54,879 nucleotides of DNA from Celeribacter baekdonensis (GCF_900102315.1 NZ_FNBL01000020.1:1-54879), one strand, 5' to 3'. Positions 32,391 through 40,854 are shown, numbered from the stretch's first letter. Numbers and translations are program-made. Notes: a model not told the origin generated them from the sequence alone.

Positions 32391-35369
32391 GTGGCAAAGT
32401 TTCACATCAGAGCGCGAACCATAGATCTTCTTGGTCGACAGCAAATCGCCAACATATCTACGGCAATAAGTGAGCTTTTCAAGAACGCGCATGACGCTTA
32501 TGCCACTACAGCGGAAGTCGACTACTTTCGGGATGATGGCATGTTTGTCTTGAGAGATGACGGCCTCGGGATGACCAAACAAGATTTCGAAGACCGCTGG
32601 CTCACACTTGGAACTGACAGCAAGGTAGGATCGTTTTCAGGCCTGAAACGCCCCCCAGTGGATAGTGCACAAGACGTCCGTCCCCTTCTTGGGGAAAAGG
32701 GCATAGGGCGGCTAGCAATCGCTGTCATCGGCCGACAAGTACTTGTACTAACCCGCGCAAAAGTCGATGGGCAAACTGAGGATACCATTACGGCCGCTTA
32801 CATCCATTGGGGGTTGTTTGAACTACCTGGGATAGATCTCGACGAAATCGTTATCCCACTTGAAACTTTCAGAGCTGACACCCTGCCGAACCTTGAAGAC
32901 GTGCAAAAGATGGTAGCAAAAGCCCGGGACAGCCTCGAAACCCTATCAAGCCGGATAGACGATAAAACTGCTAAGACTATCCGCGAAGACATGGACGCCT
33001 TTAAAGTCGACCCTCGAGATGCATCAACCTACCTTGGCCAGCCTTCTTTTGATTTGAACGGTTCGGGCACTCATTTCTATATACTGCCTGCCGATGAAAT
33101 CATCCAAGATGATATTGACGATCGGGATGAATCAACCAAGGCGACAAGGTTCGAAAAAAACCTCATTGGCTTCACAAACACTATGACGCCGGATTTCCGG
33201 AAGCCGAAGATCATAACCCGATTTAGAGATCACGTTGATGAAGGGGCGCCGTTGGAGCGAGTTGGGGAGAAAGCTTTCTTTAGCCCTGAAGAGTTCAAGC
33301 AAGTAGATCATCATATACGAGGACGCTTCGATGAATATGGCCAATTCCGAGGCAAGGTCGGTGTGTATCAGACATTGCCTTCGGAGTATGTACTCAATTG
33401 GTCAAACGCAGACAGCAGGCCGACTAGCTGCGGCCCATTTGACTTTTCAATAGCGGTGATTCAACCAACTCCAATGGACTCGTTGGTGGACCCTACAGAG
33501 CACGCCAAAATTCGGCGCAAGCTTGAACGCCATGGTGGTATTTACATCTACAAAGACGGTGTCCGAGTTCAGCCATACGGTGGTCCTGACTTCGATTTCC
33601 TCGATGTTGAACGCAGGCGGAACTTGAGAGCAGCAACGGCCTACTATTCCTTCAGAAACATTATGGGGGCAGTCGAACTGACATCTAGAGATAACCCCAA
33701 CTTGGTCGAAAAAGCAGGGAGGGAAGGTTTCCGTGAGGATAAGGCTTATCGACAGTTTCGAAGTATACTGATCAATTTCTTCATACAATCGGCGGCGGAC
33801 TTCTTTAGGGAAAATGGCGGCAAGTATTCAGAAGAATGGGTTGAAAAGCGTCAAGAACTTCAACACCTTGATAAGGTCCGAAAGACTCGAGAAAAACAGT
33901 CAAGGGGTAAGAAGAACAAGTTCGGTGAGCAGCTAGAGAAATTCTTCAAGGTAATAGACTCAGGACAGCTGCCCGAAACTATATCTGGTACTGTTTCTGA
34001 TTTTGAAGCGAACGTGCTTTCTGAACTCAATAGCACGAAGACTCCACAATCAAAGGCGCTTGCAATTGGTCGTCTGGAGGCTGAAGCAAAGTTGCAATTG
34101 GACCAACTTCGCAAGGAGCATGCTATCTCAAAACCTCGAGGTGTAGGTCTTAACACTGAACTACGAAACAACTGGGAGGCCTACCAAACAGCAATGGGCC
34201 GGATAACGAGCGATCTTGTGTTGCCTGCCGAGAAGACGATCGAGAACATCGTTACAACAACCGTAAAGAACAACAAGCTGAACCTTGAGCCGGGGCTGCG
34301 ACTGAATGCTGCTGTCCAAAAACACACAAAAGAGACCCTTTCATCTATGAAGTCTTTGCGGACGCAGACAGAAGAGACCCTCACCGACCTGACACGAATA
34401 GTAAGGGATACAACAAAAAACAGCTTTCGAAACGTATCGAAAGTCGTCGATGAAGTCCTTGCCGAACTAGAGGCCGTCAAAGGTATGAAGCAGGCAGAGT
34501 TCGATTTCTCAAAACAGCGTGAGGCTTTCGAAACCTTGGTGGCCGACGCCTTCGAAGAAGAGAGTGAAAAACTGCGGAGAATCTACAGTCAGCTCGAAGC
34601 TGTTCTCTCATCAACCCAAAACAGCGGTTCAGATATGGTCGAAGTCACTGAGGCGCTGGAAGAGGAAGTCGTCGCGCTTCGCGAGCGACAGGAGGCCGAT
34701 TTCGAGCTTGCCCAGATTGGGATGGCACTTAACACGATCAATCATGAATTTGGTAAGACTGCTGGCAGCCTGCGAGATGGCCTCAGACGAATGAAGTCCT
34801 GGGCGCATGCCAATCCTGATATGAAGCGCCTCTACGATGACATGCGCGTCAATTTTGATCATCTGGACAGCTACTTGGCCCTATTCAACCCGCTCGACCG
34901 AAAGCTGCAGTCGACTGCTGTCGACATTAGAGGCAGTGACATATTTCGATTTGTGTCTGACTTGTTTGAGAAGCGCCTCAAACGTCACAACGTTCGGCTG
35001 GTCGCCGATGAGGGTTTTAAGGCCCATACTCTTCATGGGTTTCACGCAGACTTCTATCCTGTCTTCGTCAACTTGATTGATAACGCGATCTATTGGGCGT
35101 CTAGCGCTAGAAAAGACGCGGGCATTATTGAACTAATTGAAGACAATGGCGACCTTTGTGTCAGAGACAACGGTCGTGGGGTGAGTAGCATTGACGTCAG
35201 GAACATTTTTGAGCTCAACTTTACCCGCAAGCCGGGTGGTAGAGGTATGGGACTGCATATTTCAAGGCAGGCGCTTGGCCGCCTTGGTTATGAACTGAAC
35301 ATCGATCCACCAACGCCCAATTCTGGTGCCTGTTTCCGTATTTCAAAGATGTCCCAAGAGAAGATTTGA
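32391..35369 (+). CDS. Large ATPase with N-terminal MORC/Hsp90-like and C-terminal histidine-kinase-like GHKL domains
   Basis: About 992 residues from a GTG at 32391 (RARTIDLLGRQQIAN follows); an ATG at 32334 gives an N-terminal extension not expected of the family. The N-terminal GHKL domain shows the N box ISELFKNAHDAYA (about 26-38), DDGLGM (56-61) and GEKGIGRLA (about 98-106). A middle region with long helices and coiled coils follows. Near 785 there is an NTINHEFGKTAG H-box-like motif; near 890-975 a second GHKL domain follows with NLIDNAIYWAS, RDNGRGVSS and GGRGMGLHISRQAL. ATPases of this type occur in restriction-linked loci. It is followed after 4 bases by a receiver-like gene, suggesting phosphotransfer. 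Confidence 0.8.
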   Translation: MAKFHIRARTIDLLGRQQIANISTAISELFKNAHDAYATTAEVDYFRDDGMFVLRDDGLGMTKQDFEDRWLTLGTDSKVGSFSGLKRPPVDSAQDVRPLLGEKGIGRLAIAVIGRQVLVLTRAKVDGQTEDTITAAYIHWGLFELPGIDLDEIVIPLETFRADTLPNLEDVQKMVAKARDSLETLSSRIDDKTAKTIREDMDAFKVDPRDASTYLGQPSFDLNGSGTHFYILPADEIIQDDIDDRDESTKATRFEKNLIGFTNTMTPDFRKPKIITRFRDHVDEGAPLERVGEKAFFSPEEFKQVDHHIRGRFDEYGQFRGKVGVYQTLPSEYVLNWSNADSRPTSCGPFDFSIAVIQPTPMDSLVDPTEHAKIRRKLERHGGIYIYKDGVRVQPYGGPDFDFLDVERRRNLRAATAYYSFRNIMGAVELTSRDNPNLVEKAGREGFREDKAYRQFRSILINFFIQSAADFFRENGGKYSEEWVEKRQELQHLDKVRKTREKQSRGKKNKFGEQLEKFFKVIDSGQLPETISGTVSDFEANVLSELNSTKTPQSKALAIGRLEAEAKLQLDQLRKEHAISKPRGVGLNTELRNNWEAYQTAMGRITSDLVLPAEKTIENIVTTTVKNNKLNLEPGLRLNAAVQKHTKETLSSMKSLRTQTEETLTDLTRIVRDTTKNSFRNVSKVVDEVLAELEAVKGMKQAEFDFSKQREAFETLVADAFEEESEKLRRIYSQLEAVLSSTQNSGSDMVEVTEALEEEVVALRERQEADFELAQIGMALNTINHEFGKTAGSLRDGLRRMKSWAHANPDMKRLYDDMRVNFDHLDSYLALFNPLDRKLQSTAVDIRGSDIFRFVSDLFEKRLKRHNVRLVADEGFKAHTLHGFHADFYPVFVNLIDNAIYWASSARKDAGIIELIEDNGDLCVRDNGRGVSSIDVRNIFELNFTRKPGGRGMGLHISRQALGRLGYELNIDPPTPNSGACFRISKMSQEKI

Positions 35370-35373
35370 TCAG

Positions 35374-37044
35374 ATGAATTTTGCAGATGACCAATACAAC
35401 GCTGCCAGCTCTTTCGCCTATACAATGATCGTAGTTGATGACGAACCTGTAGCTGACCCCATCGAAGCGGCGCCGACCGTTGATGTTAAAACACCCAGTA
35501 GGCGCGATGTTGTAGCCGCTAAAAAGGTTGACGAGAAACCTGAGGCACAACGTTCACATCCGCTAGACGCAAAAGGATTGATAAAAAGTGCCCTAGACTT
35601 GGGGCTTATCTGCTCGGTTGTTAATCCGAGTGGTGATGAAGGTAGTGTAGCAAAAAGTGTCGCTAAAGCCTCCTTGAGAGCTGATATCGTATCCTTAGAC
35701 TGGCACATGGATCACGGTGATGATGGAGAGCTCGCATCCGAGATTATTCAGGAAATTCTTCGTGGAGATGAGGCCATTGGAGGACGCCTGAGATTGATTG
35801 CGATTTACACCGGCAACAAGGATCACGGAGCCATCCTTGAAAAAATCGCTGAAAGGCTCAACGCAGCTGAGGAAATCACTGGCAATGTTACTAAGACAGG
35901 TGATGTGCTTACCAACTCTTCAGGTCTACGTCTAATTTGGCGCGAAAAATCGATGGGCAATGAGAAATTAACTGGTGCCGTTTCCGAGACGCAACTTCCA
36001 AAAGAATTGTTGAAGGCATTCTCGGAGTTATCAAATGGTCTACTTTCGAACGTCGCGCTCGCAACGATTTCCTCGATGAGAGACACGACGCATCATGTTT
36101 TGAGCAAATTTTCATCAGAGCTCGATGGCCCATTCTTTCACCACCGAGCGCTTCTAAAAAATTCATCAGATTCGATGGATTATGCAGTTTCTGTTGTGAT
36201 GAGTGCGTTGAAATCGGAGGTGGACAAGTCAAAAGTCACGTCGAAATATACAACGGTGGACGCAATAAAGCGTCGCTTAAGTCAGATGCCTCAGTGCCCT
36301 GAGAATTTCACACTCCGCTACTCGAAGAAAGATCAAGAAAAAGAGTTTAAGCTGCATGTTGATGATGTCATTTCAATTATGGAGCGTGGGTTCTCCGCTT
36401 GGCCAGAACCAGACAAGAAAGCAGCTCTTGGGAGGCAACAAGACCCGCAAGCCAGCCCAATGCCGTCAAAAGCTGAATTTTCCAAGAATTTTTCTACGCT
36501 GTTCTGCGATACCATTGAGACAGCAAGTTTCTCCATGCGGCAGTTCTCGTTCCTGACTAACTCTCAGTCAAGTGAGCTCAGTATGGTACACCGAAAAGCA
36601 CCACCAAAATTAGGGCTAGGATCAGTCATTTTCTCGGATGCTGGCGGCTACTTTTTGTGCTTACAAGCGACCTGCGATACTGTCCGTGGGGCTGGATTGT
36701 TTTTCTTTGTTCCGCTCGAAATCGTTGATAGTGATACCCCTGATATCGTCGTGCCTCATGGAAAAAATGGGACGCTTATCAACTACGTGGGCCTTTCGGT
36801 TCCGCCAAAGTGTTACACCAAATCCCAGTCTCTTGATTTTGGTGTGATAAACGATGCCATAGGGCATATCCCAATATGCTACGATGAGCAGCGAGAGATT
36901 TACCATGTCCCGGATGCCAACAATACGGACTACCGCTGGCTCGCAAATCTAAAGTACAAGCGGGCACTTAGAATTGCGCAGAATATGAGCCAGGAAATCT
37001 CTAGGATTGGCTTCGATGAATTCGAGCCATTTCGCAAAGGTTAG
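35374..37044 (+). CDS. Response-receiver-like protein partnered with the GHKL ATPase
   Basis: About 556 residues from the ATG at 35374, 4 bases after the ATPase stop. The N-terminal 200 residues look like an atypical receiver domain: MIVVDDEP (18-25) has the acidic pair, IVSLDWHMDHG has a candidate phospho-acceptor aspartate at about 109, and LRLIAIYTGNK has the conserved Thr position. An insertion of about 45 residues with many charged residues follows the first strand, unlike ordinary response regulators. Residues 200-556 match no family I know and contain no helix-turn-helix that I see. The stop overlaps the convergent methyltransferase stop. Confidence 0.65.
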   Translation: MNFADDQYNAASSFAYTMIVVDDEPVADPIEAAPTVDVKTPSRRDVVAAKKVDEKPEAQRSHPLDAKGLIKSALDLGLICSVVNPSGDEGSVAKSVAKASLRADIVSLDWHMDHGDDGELASEIIQEILRGDEAIGGRLRLIAIYTGNKDHGAILEKIAERLNAAEEITGNVTKTGDVLTNSSGLRLIWREKSMGNEKLTGAVSETQLPKELLKAFSELSNGLLSNVALATISSMRDTTHHVLSKFSSELDGPFFHHRALLKNSSDSMDYAVSVVMSALKSEVDKSKVTSKYTTVDAIKRRLSQMPQCPENFTLRYSKKDQEKEFKLHVDDVISIMERGFSAWPEPDKKAALGRQQDPQASPMPSKAEFSKNFSTLFCDTIETASFSMRQFSFLTNSQSSELSMVHRKAPPKLGLGSVIFSDAGGYFLCLQATCDTVRGAGLFFFVPLEIVDSDTPDIVVPHGKNGTLINYVGLSVPPKCYTKSQSLDFGVINDAIGHIPICYDEQREIYHVPDANNTDYRWLANLKYKRALRIAQNMSQEISRIGFDEFEPFRKG

Positions 37045-38150
37045 CACCCCCTGATCTGGGGGCAGCCGTAAGACAACGATTTTGAAATCTGTACCGCGTG
37101 CCGCCTAATAAACTCTGGGGGTAACGCATTACCGATCATTAGAGCGACCTTGCCGCGACCTTCCGTGAGGTCAAACTGATAATCAGCAGGAAACGTTTGA
37201 AACAACGCGGCTTCACGTAGACTTATTGCACGGTCCTCTTCGGGGTGAAGATATCGCCCCTTTGAGGGATTTCCGCAGCCACCAGTCATCGTTGGTGAAA
37301 CCTTGTCCCACGACATTCGTCCATAAACATCTCGAAAACCAGTGTTCTTCTTATGGCATTCCAATACCAAATGGTCGGGCAAGGATGTTCTTGAGCCCCC
37401 GTCCTTTGGTATATTTCGGATGATCTCTGCAACATGAGCTGCCCTGTTAGGAACATGATCATGCAATGGATCCCCTGCTTCACCAACTGGCGCCAGACGA
37501 ACAGCTTCGAGGCATTTGCGGACAGTAATAGCTTCTGATTTTTCAGCTTGCTTGACTTGGCCAGTCTTGGACGCGAGCAAGATCATCCTGTAGCGGCGCT
37601 GAGGTACACCGTATTCCGCAGCGTCCTCCACCCTTACGTTCTTCCGCCCAACCTTGTAGCCAAGAACAGAGATACGCTTCAAGAACGTCTTCATCCGGAT
37701 ATCGTGTGCTAATGCAGGCACATTCTCCATCATGATTGATCGAGGAGAAAGAGCCTCAACTATGCGAAGAAACTCGAACAGAAGATCGTTCCGATCATCT
37801 GCAACCGCATTGGATTTTTTTCTGGTTCGGAGCGTGGAGAAGCCCTGGCAAGGTGGACAACCTGCTAATAAGTCGAGTTCGCCACGTTTTAAGCCAGTTG
37901 CTTTCAAGATCTCAACAGCACCAATTTTGCGTATGTCCTTGTCAAAGCAATGAACATCTGGGTGGTTGAGCTTATAAGTCGCTGCAGGTATTTTTTCAAT
38001 TTCTATGCCAGCCAGCACGCGAAACCCGGCCTGCTTCAAGCCCAGCGTCAGGCCACCTGCGCCGCTAAACAGGTCGATAGCCGTCAGTGTCTTGCACATG
38101 CACGGTTGTGGCTGACTATGCTGATTTGCTTCTGTACTTTCCTCGCTCAA
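37041..38150 (-). CDS. DNA (cytosine-5) methyltransferase, Dcm family
   Basis: About 369 residues from a TTG at 38150 that has AGGTGG seven bases upstream; another TTG at 38198 and an ATG at 38099 are alternatives. Conserved motifs in order: I, AIDLFSGAGGLTLGLKQAGF; IV, GCPPCQGFSTLR with the catalytic cysteine; VI, MMENVPAL; VIII, YGVPQRRYRMIL; X, GNALPPEF. The target-recognition region (about 225-300) is short. It would methylate a fixed sequence and probably protects the host from the HNH nuclease. It is convergent with the receiver-like gene with overlapping stops, so it has its own promoter near the transposon right end. Confidence 0.9.
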   Translation of the reverse strand: MSEESTEANQHSQPQPCMCKTLTAIDLFSGAGGLTLGLKQAGFRVLAGIEIEKIPAATYKLNHPDVHCFDKDIRKIGAVEILKATGLKRGELDLLAGCPPCQGFSTLRTRKKSNAVADDRNDLLFEFLRIVEALSPRSIMMENVPALAHDIRMKTFLKRISVLGYKVGRKNVRVEDAAEYGVPQRRYRMILLASKTGQVKQAEKSEAITVRKCLEAVRLAPVGEAGDPLHDHVPNRAAHVAEIIRNIPKDGGSRTSLPDHLVLECHKKNTGFRDVYGRMSWDKVSPTMTGGCGNPSKGRYLHPEEDRAISLREAALFQTFPADYQFDLTEGRGKVALMIGNALPPEFIRRHAVQISKSLSYGCPQIRGC

Positions 38151-38458
38151 AGTAATGCCACCTAACGTGCTGATAGAAATGCGCAATTTTTGGGGCAATG
38201 ATAGCCTTTTCTAACGCCCTTCTCAAGGCGCTATCTTCGCAATTTGGTGGCGTCGAGAGAACCGGAAAGCACAGTATCCAAGAACTGTTTTTCTGCTCCA
38301 TCTATGGAATGCTTGCGGTATGTACTAAAAAGACCGTTTCTCAGTACGGGTTTGGATTGCGAGTCAATCGCAACGGAGGACTTTGTGCCGCCGTTTGTGA
38401 CCCTCTTCTGGAGGTGTATGGTCTGTTAAATTCGAAGTATCCTCGGCGAAAGGTTCCA

Positions 38459-38606
38459 TGGGGAAGGGCTGCAAAGCGATCAACACGCCAAAAGGCGCGG
38501 ACCGAAGTAGCTTAGATTTCCGTAGGAAAATAAGCACCCATCTTCGCGACAGAGGCAAATCCTCTGGCAAGAAAGGCAGAACTATCTGCCCCTTTTCAAG
38601 GGAATA
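38459..38606 (-). repeat. Right-end transposase-binding repeat array next to tRNA-Ala
   Basis: Read on the minus strand, repeats start at 38578 (TGCCTTTCTTGCCAGA), 38557 (TGCCTCTGTCGCGAAGA) and 38536 (TGCTTATTTTCCTACGGA), 21 bp apart, with a weaker fourth near 38514. The GGCAGA/TCTGCC and CAGAGG/CCTCTG dyads arise from these repeats. The block 38199-38458 between it and the methyltransferase shows only the methyltransferase promoter side and no gene I can support. Confidence 0.65.
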
Positions 38607-38682
38607 TGGTGGAGCCTAGCGGGATCGAACCGCTGACCTCCTGCATGCCATGCAGGCGCTCTCCCAGCTGAGCTAAGGCCCC
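38607..38682 (-). tRNA. tRNA-Ala (anticodon GGC)
   Basis: The 76-base gene folds into a full cloverleaf. The acceptor stem GGGGCCT/AGGCTCC has the G3-U70 wobble pair that specifies alanine. The D-loop region is TAGCTCAGCTGGGAGAGC. The anticodon stem CCTGC/GCAGG holds the loop ATGGCAT with anticodon GGC. The T-arm has GGTTCGATCC, and CCA is encoded. The Tn7-like element ends about 10 bp beyond the 3-prime end, making this gene its probable attachment site. Confidence 0.97.
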
Positions 38683-38774
38683 ATTTGACCGATTTTACCG
38701 CTGTGTCTGGCGGGGTGCGAGGGGCGATTTCCGCCCGCTCGCGCTTCCTAGGGTGTCTCGCTTGGGGTTGCAAG

Positions 38775-38811
38775 CGAAAAAATCCGGCCCCGTGAACTTT
38801 TTTACGAGGCC
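38775..38811 (-). terminator. Rho-independent terminator of the TIGR02300-type gene
   Basis: On the minus strand GGCCTCGT and ACGGGGCC pair (one G-U) around a 10-base loop, followed by GGATTTTTTCG. It begins 12 bases after the gene stop. Confidence 0.75.
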
Positions 38812-38822
38812 ACTTTCAACCC

Positions 38823-39128
38823 TCAATCGTCGTCGTCTGCGGCCACGTCAGCGATGTCGTCGAGCGAGACATTGTCGTCATCGTCATCCACGAGCAGATC
38901 GTCTTCGATATCGACATCTGCATCATCATCAATCAACAGATCTTCATCATCGGCATCGTCGTCAATCGGGGCGGTTTTTTCGGCAATGGCCACGCGCGAC
39001 TTGTTGTTCATGTCAAACGTGACGGTTTCGCCGGTGTAGGGCGACACAATCGGAGTTTTGTTCAGGTCGTAGAACCGTTTGCCGGTGGTTGGGCATACGC
39101 GCTTTACGCCCCATTCCTCATTGGGCAT
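38823..39128 (-). CDS. TIGR02300 family acidic protein
   Basis: About 101 residues from the ATG at 39128, with AAGGGA upstream; the longer frame to 39188 is rejected because family members begin MPNEEWG. The N-terminal half, EEWGVKRVCPTTGKRFYDLN then KTPIVSPYTGE, is the conserved alphaproteobacterial motif with a single cysteine. The C-terminal half is almost all aspartate, with DDD runs broken by I, V and L. The function of the family is unknown; the low-complexity tail is normal for it. It is next to tRNA-Ala, as a host flank rather than transposon cargo. Confidence 0.85.
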   Translation of the reverse strand: MPNEEWGVKRVCPTTGKRFYDLNKTPIVSPYTGETVTFDMNNKSRVAIAEKTAPIDDDADDEDLLIDDDADVDIEDDLLVDDDDDNVSLDDIADVAADDDD

Positions 39129-39291
39129 GATAATCCCTTTCGTCATAACTGGTCCAGGTGCGGAGATTGACGCGCCATGCCATATCACGACGGGGGTGTC
39201 AAAGCCTTTCGCCCTAAACTAGAGTAAACACGGATATGAGGCGGACCCAGAGCTGGTCTGACCCTGCGGTCCTACCGGAGAAAAAGACGTT

Positions 39292-39987
39292 GTGAGCGAA
39301 ACCATTTTGTTAGGCCAGCCGCCTGTACATATCACCCTGCGCCGCTCTGGTCAGGCGCGCAGGCTCTCGCTGCGTGTATCGCGGCTTGATGGTCGAGTGA
39401 CCTTGTCGATGCCCAAGCGGGTGCCAGAACGCGAAGCCATGGCGTTTTTGCGTGAAAAAGAACTTTGGATCAGAAAACATCTTGATGCACGTACGCCCGA
39501 TCGAACGGTGCGCTTTGGGCAGGCGATTCCCTTTTTGGGGCAACAGGTCGAGATCGTCCCCGGACAGGGGCGGGCGGCGCGTCTGATCGAGGGGCAATTG
39601 CATGTGCCGGGCGCAGAGGATCGCGTGGCGGCTCGGGTGCAGGCCTTTCTCAAACTTCAGGCCCAACTGCGCCTCAGAGCCGCCTCTGATCACTATGCTG
39701 CGGCGCTTGGGACCAGCTACGGGCGGATCACCCTGCGCGACACCCGTTCGCGTTGGGGGTCATGTACCAGCGCGGGCAATCTGATGTATTCGTGGCGGCT
39801 GGTGATGGCTCCGGTTGAGGTGCTGGACTATGTCGCGGCGCATGAGGTGGCGCATCGGTTGGAGATGAATCATTCGGACCGGTTTTGGGCGCAGGTTGCC
39901 AAGGTTTGTCCTGATCATGCCCGACATCGCGCCTGGCTGCGTTCAGAAGGTGAAGGATTGCACGCCTGGCGGTTCGAGACGGATTGA
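39292..39987 (+). CDS. YgjP-like zinc metallopeptidase (SprT-like, DUF45)
   Basis: A 231-residue protein with a GTG start. The zinc-protease motif AAHEVAHRLEMNHSDRFW (about residues 182-199) gives HExxH plus a downstream histidine; before it are TRSRWGSCTSAGNLMYSW and the N-terminal beta region RRSGQARRLSLRVSRLDGRV. This is the YgjP/DUF45 pattern, and such genes often sit near restriction or housekeeping loci. It is cytoplasmic with no signal peptide. The substrate is unknown. The next gene, a GntR regulator, starts 32 bases downstream. Confidence 0.82.
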   Translation: MSETILLGQPPVHITLRRSGQARRLSLRVSRLDGRVTLSMPKRVPEREAMAFLREKELWIRKHLDARTPDRTVRFGQAIPFLGQQVEIVPGQGRAARLIEGQLHVPGAEDRVAARVQAFLKLQAQLRLRAASDHYAAALGTSYGRITLRDTRSRWGSCTSAGNLMYSWRLVMAPVEVLDYVAAHEVAHRLEMNHSDRFWAQVAKVCPDHARHRAWLRSEGEGLHAWRFETD

Positions 39988-40000
39988 CCTTGCGACATTT

Positions 40001-40010
40001 TGTGATCACA
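40001..40010. promoter_or_regulatory. TGTGATCACA palindrome before the GntR gene
   Basis: A perfect 10-base palindrome ending 9 bases before the GntR ATG, overlapping the ribosome site region. The identical palindrome occurs twice upstream of sucC (50150 and 50171). Confidence 0.65.
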
Positions 40011-40018
40011 TTGCTCCC

Positions 40019-40672
40019 ATGATCACACCCATCCCACGCCCCTCTGATACGCTCGGTGCCGCCCATGATCGGGTGTACCGCACTTTGCGCACGCGCATCA
40101 TGCATGGCGAATTTCGCCCCGGTGAGGCGCTGACCCTGCGTGGGATTGGCAAGATGTTTGACGTGTCGATGACGCCCGCGCGCGAAGCGGTGCGGCGTTT
40201 GGTGGCCGATGGCGGGCTGAATCTTAGCTCCTCTGGTCGTTTGAGCACGCCGGAACTGAGCAATGAGCGGATCGAAGAATTGGCGTCGATTCGGGCTTTG
40301 ATCGAACCGGAACTGGCCTCTCGGGCTTTGCCGCGGGCGCATATGGCTCTGATCGAACGGCTTCAGACCATCAATGGTTCAATTGCGGAAATGGTCGCAA
40401 AACATGATGATGTTGGGTATATCCGCACCAATCTTGAATTTCACCGCACGCTCTATTTGCGCGCCCAAGCCCCGGCGATGTTGGCGTTGACTGAGACGGT
40501 TTGGCTGCAACTCGGCCCAACGATGCGCGCGCTCTATGCCCGCCTTAATCGCACCGAAGTGCCGCAAAACCACCGGCTGATTGTGGCCGCTTTGCGGGCG
40601 GGGGATGAGCCGGGATTGCGGCTTGCCGTGCGCTCCGATGTAACCCAAGGGCTACGGATGTTGGCGGTCTGA
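40019..40672 (+). CDS. GntR-family (FCD subfamily) regulator, candidate AkgR-like TCA-cycle regulator
   Basis: About 217 residues from the ATG at 40019. The N-terminal winged helix has VYRTLRTRIMHGEFRPGEAL, then GIGKMFDVSMTPAREAVRRL. The FCD all-helical effector domain (about 80-217) contains ELASIRALIEPELASRAL and the histidine-bearing NLEFHRTLYLRA. The palindrome TGTGATCACA directly before its ATG implies autoregulation, and two more copies precede sucC. In Rhodobacter sphaeroides a GntR regulator, AkgR, activates several TCA genes; this protein may be its counterpart, but orthology was not tested. Confidence 0.85.
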   Translation: MITPIPRPSDTLGAAHDRVYRTLRTRIMHGEFRPGEALTLRGIGKMFDVSMTPAREAVRRLVADGGLNLSSSGRLSTPELSNERIEELASIRALIEPELASRALPRAHMALIERLQTINGSIAEMVAKHDDVGYIRTNLEFHRTLYLRAQAPAMLALTETVWLQLGPTMRALYARLNRTEVPQNHRLIVAALRAGDEPGLRLAVRSDVTQGLRMLAV

Positions 40673-40854
40673 GGCGGGGTTTTGCCCAGACTTCGGTCCT
40701 TTTTGAGCCTGCGTAAAAATAGAAAACGTTCAAAAAATTCGTCGGAAATCCTGCGCTGCTGCGTTCCTGAAAGAGGCGTGTCCGATCTTTGGCGTGCTCA
40801 GACACGCGCTCTACGGACTCCGGCCCGAAATCACCCCCCCCGATGATGGGTCGG

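Larger units (their letters stand above)
23861..38606. mobile_element. Tn7-like transposon (TnsA + TniA/TniB/TniQ) at tRNA-Ala carrying a defence-type cargo
   Basis: The element holds a complete minus-strand core operon tnsA-tniA-tniB-tniQ (29488-24093), then an oppositely oriented cargo of a small regulator, an unknown gene, two HNH proteins, a dual GHKL ATPase, a receiver-like protein and a convergent DNA cytosine methyltransferase. Both ends carry head-to-tail repeats of a TGCCTYT-N-YYG-N-CRGA motif pointing inward: dispersed at 23874, 23939 and 23961 (left), tandem with 21-bp spacing at 38578, 38557 and 38536 (right). This is the dispersed-left, tandem-right layout of Tn7. The right end is about 10 bp from the 3-prime end of tRNA-Ala. 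The exact termini are uncertain to about 10-20 bases; TGT begins at 23861 but no clear ACA partner is seen. Confidence 0.8.

Noticed and set aside
38198-38515. Plus-strand frame of about 105 codons between the methyltransferase and tRNA-Ala
   Set aside because: It crosses the methyltransferase upstream region and runs into the transposon right-end repeats, has no convincing ribosome site and no recognisable protein pattern.
38541-38600. GGCAGA/TCTGCC and CAGAGG/CCTCTG hairpins as a tRNA-Ala terminator
   Set aside because: The same dyads recur in the relic array at 23709-23866 far from any tRNA and arise from the 21-base-phased repeats, so transposon-end function explains them better.
23709-38606. 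Site-specific integrase island flanked by attL/attR direct repeats
   Set aside because: No integrase gene is present, the flanking blocks are only about 75% alike, and a full Tn7-like gene set with phased end repeats explains the structure.
23861-38606. CRISPR-associated transposon
   Set aside because: No repeat-spacer array, no Cas gene and a long TnsD-like TniQ were seen inside the element.
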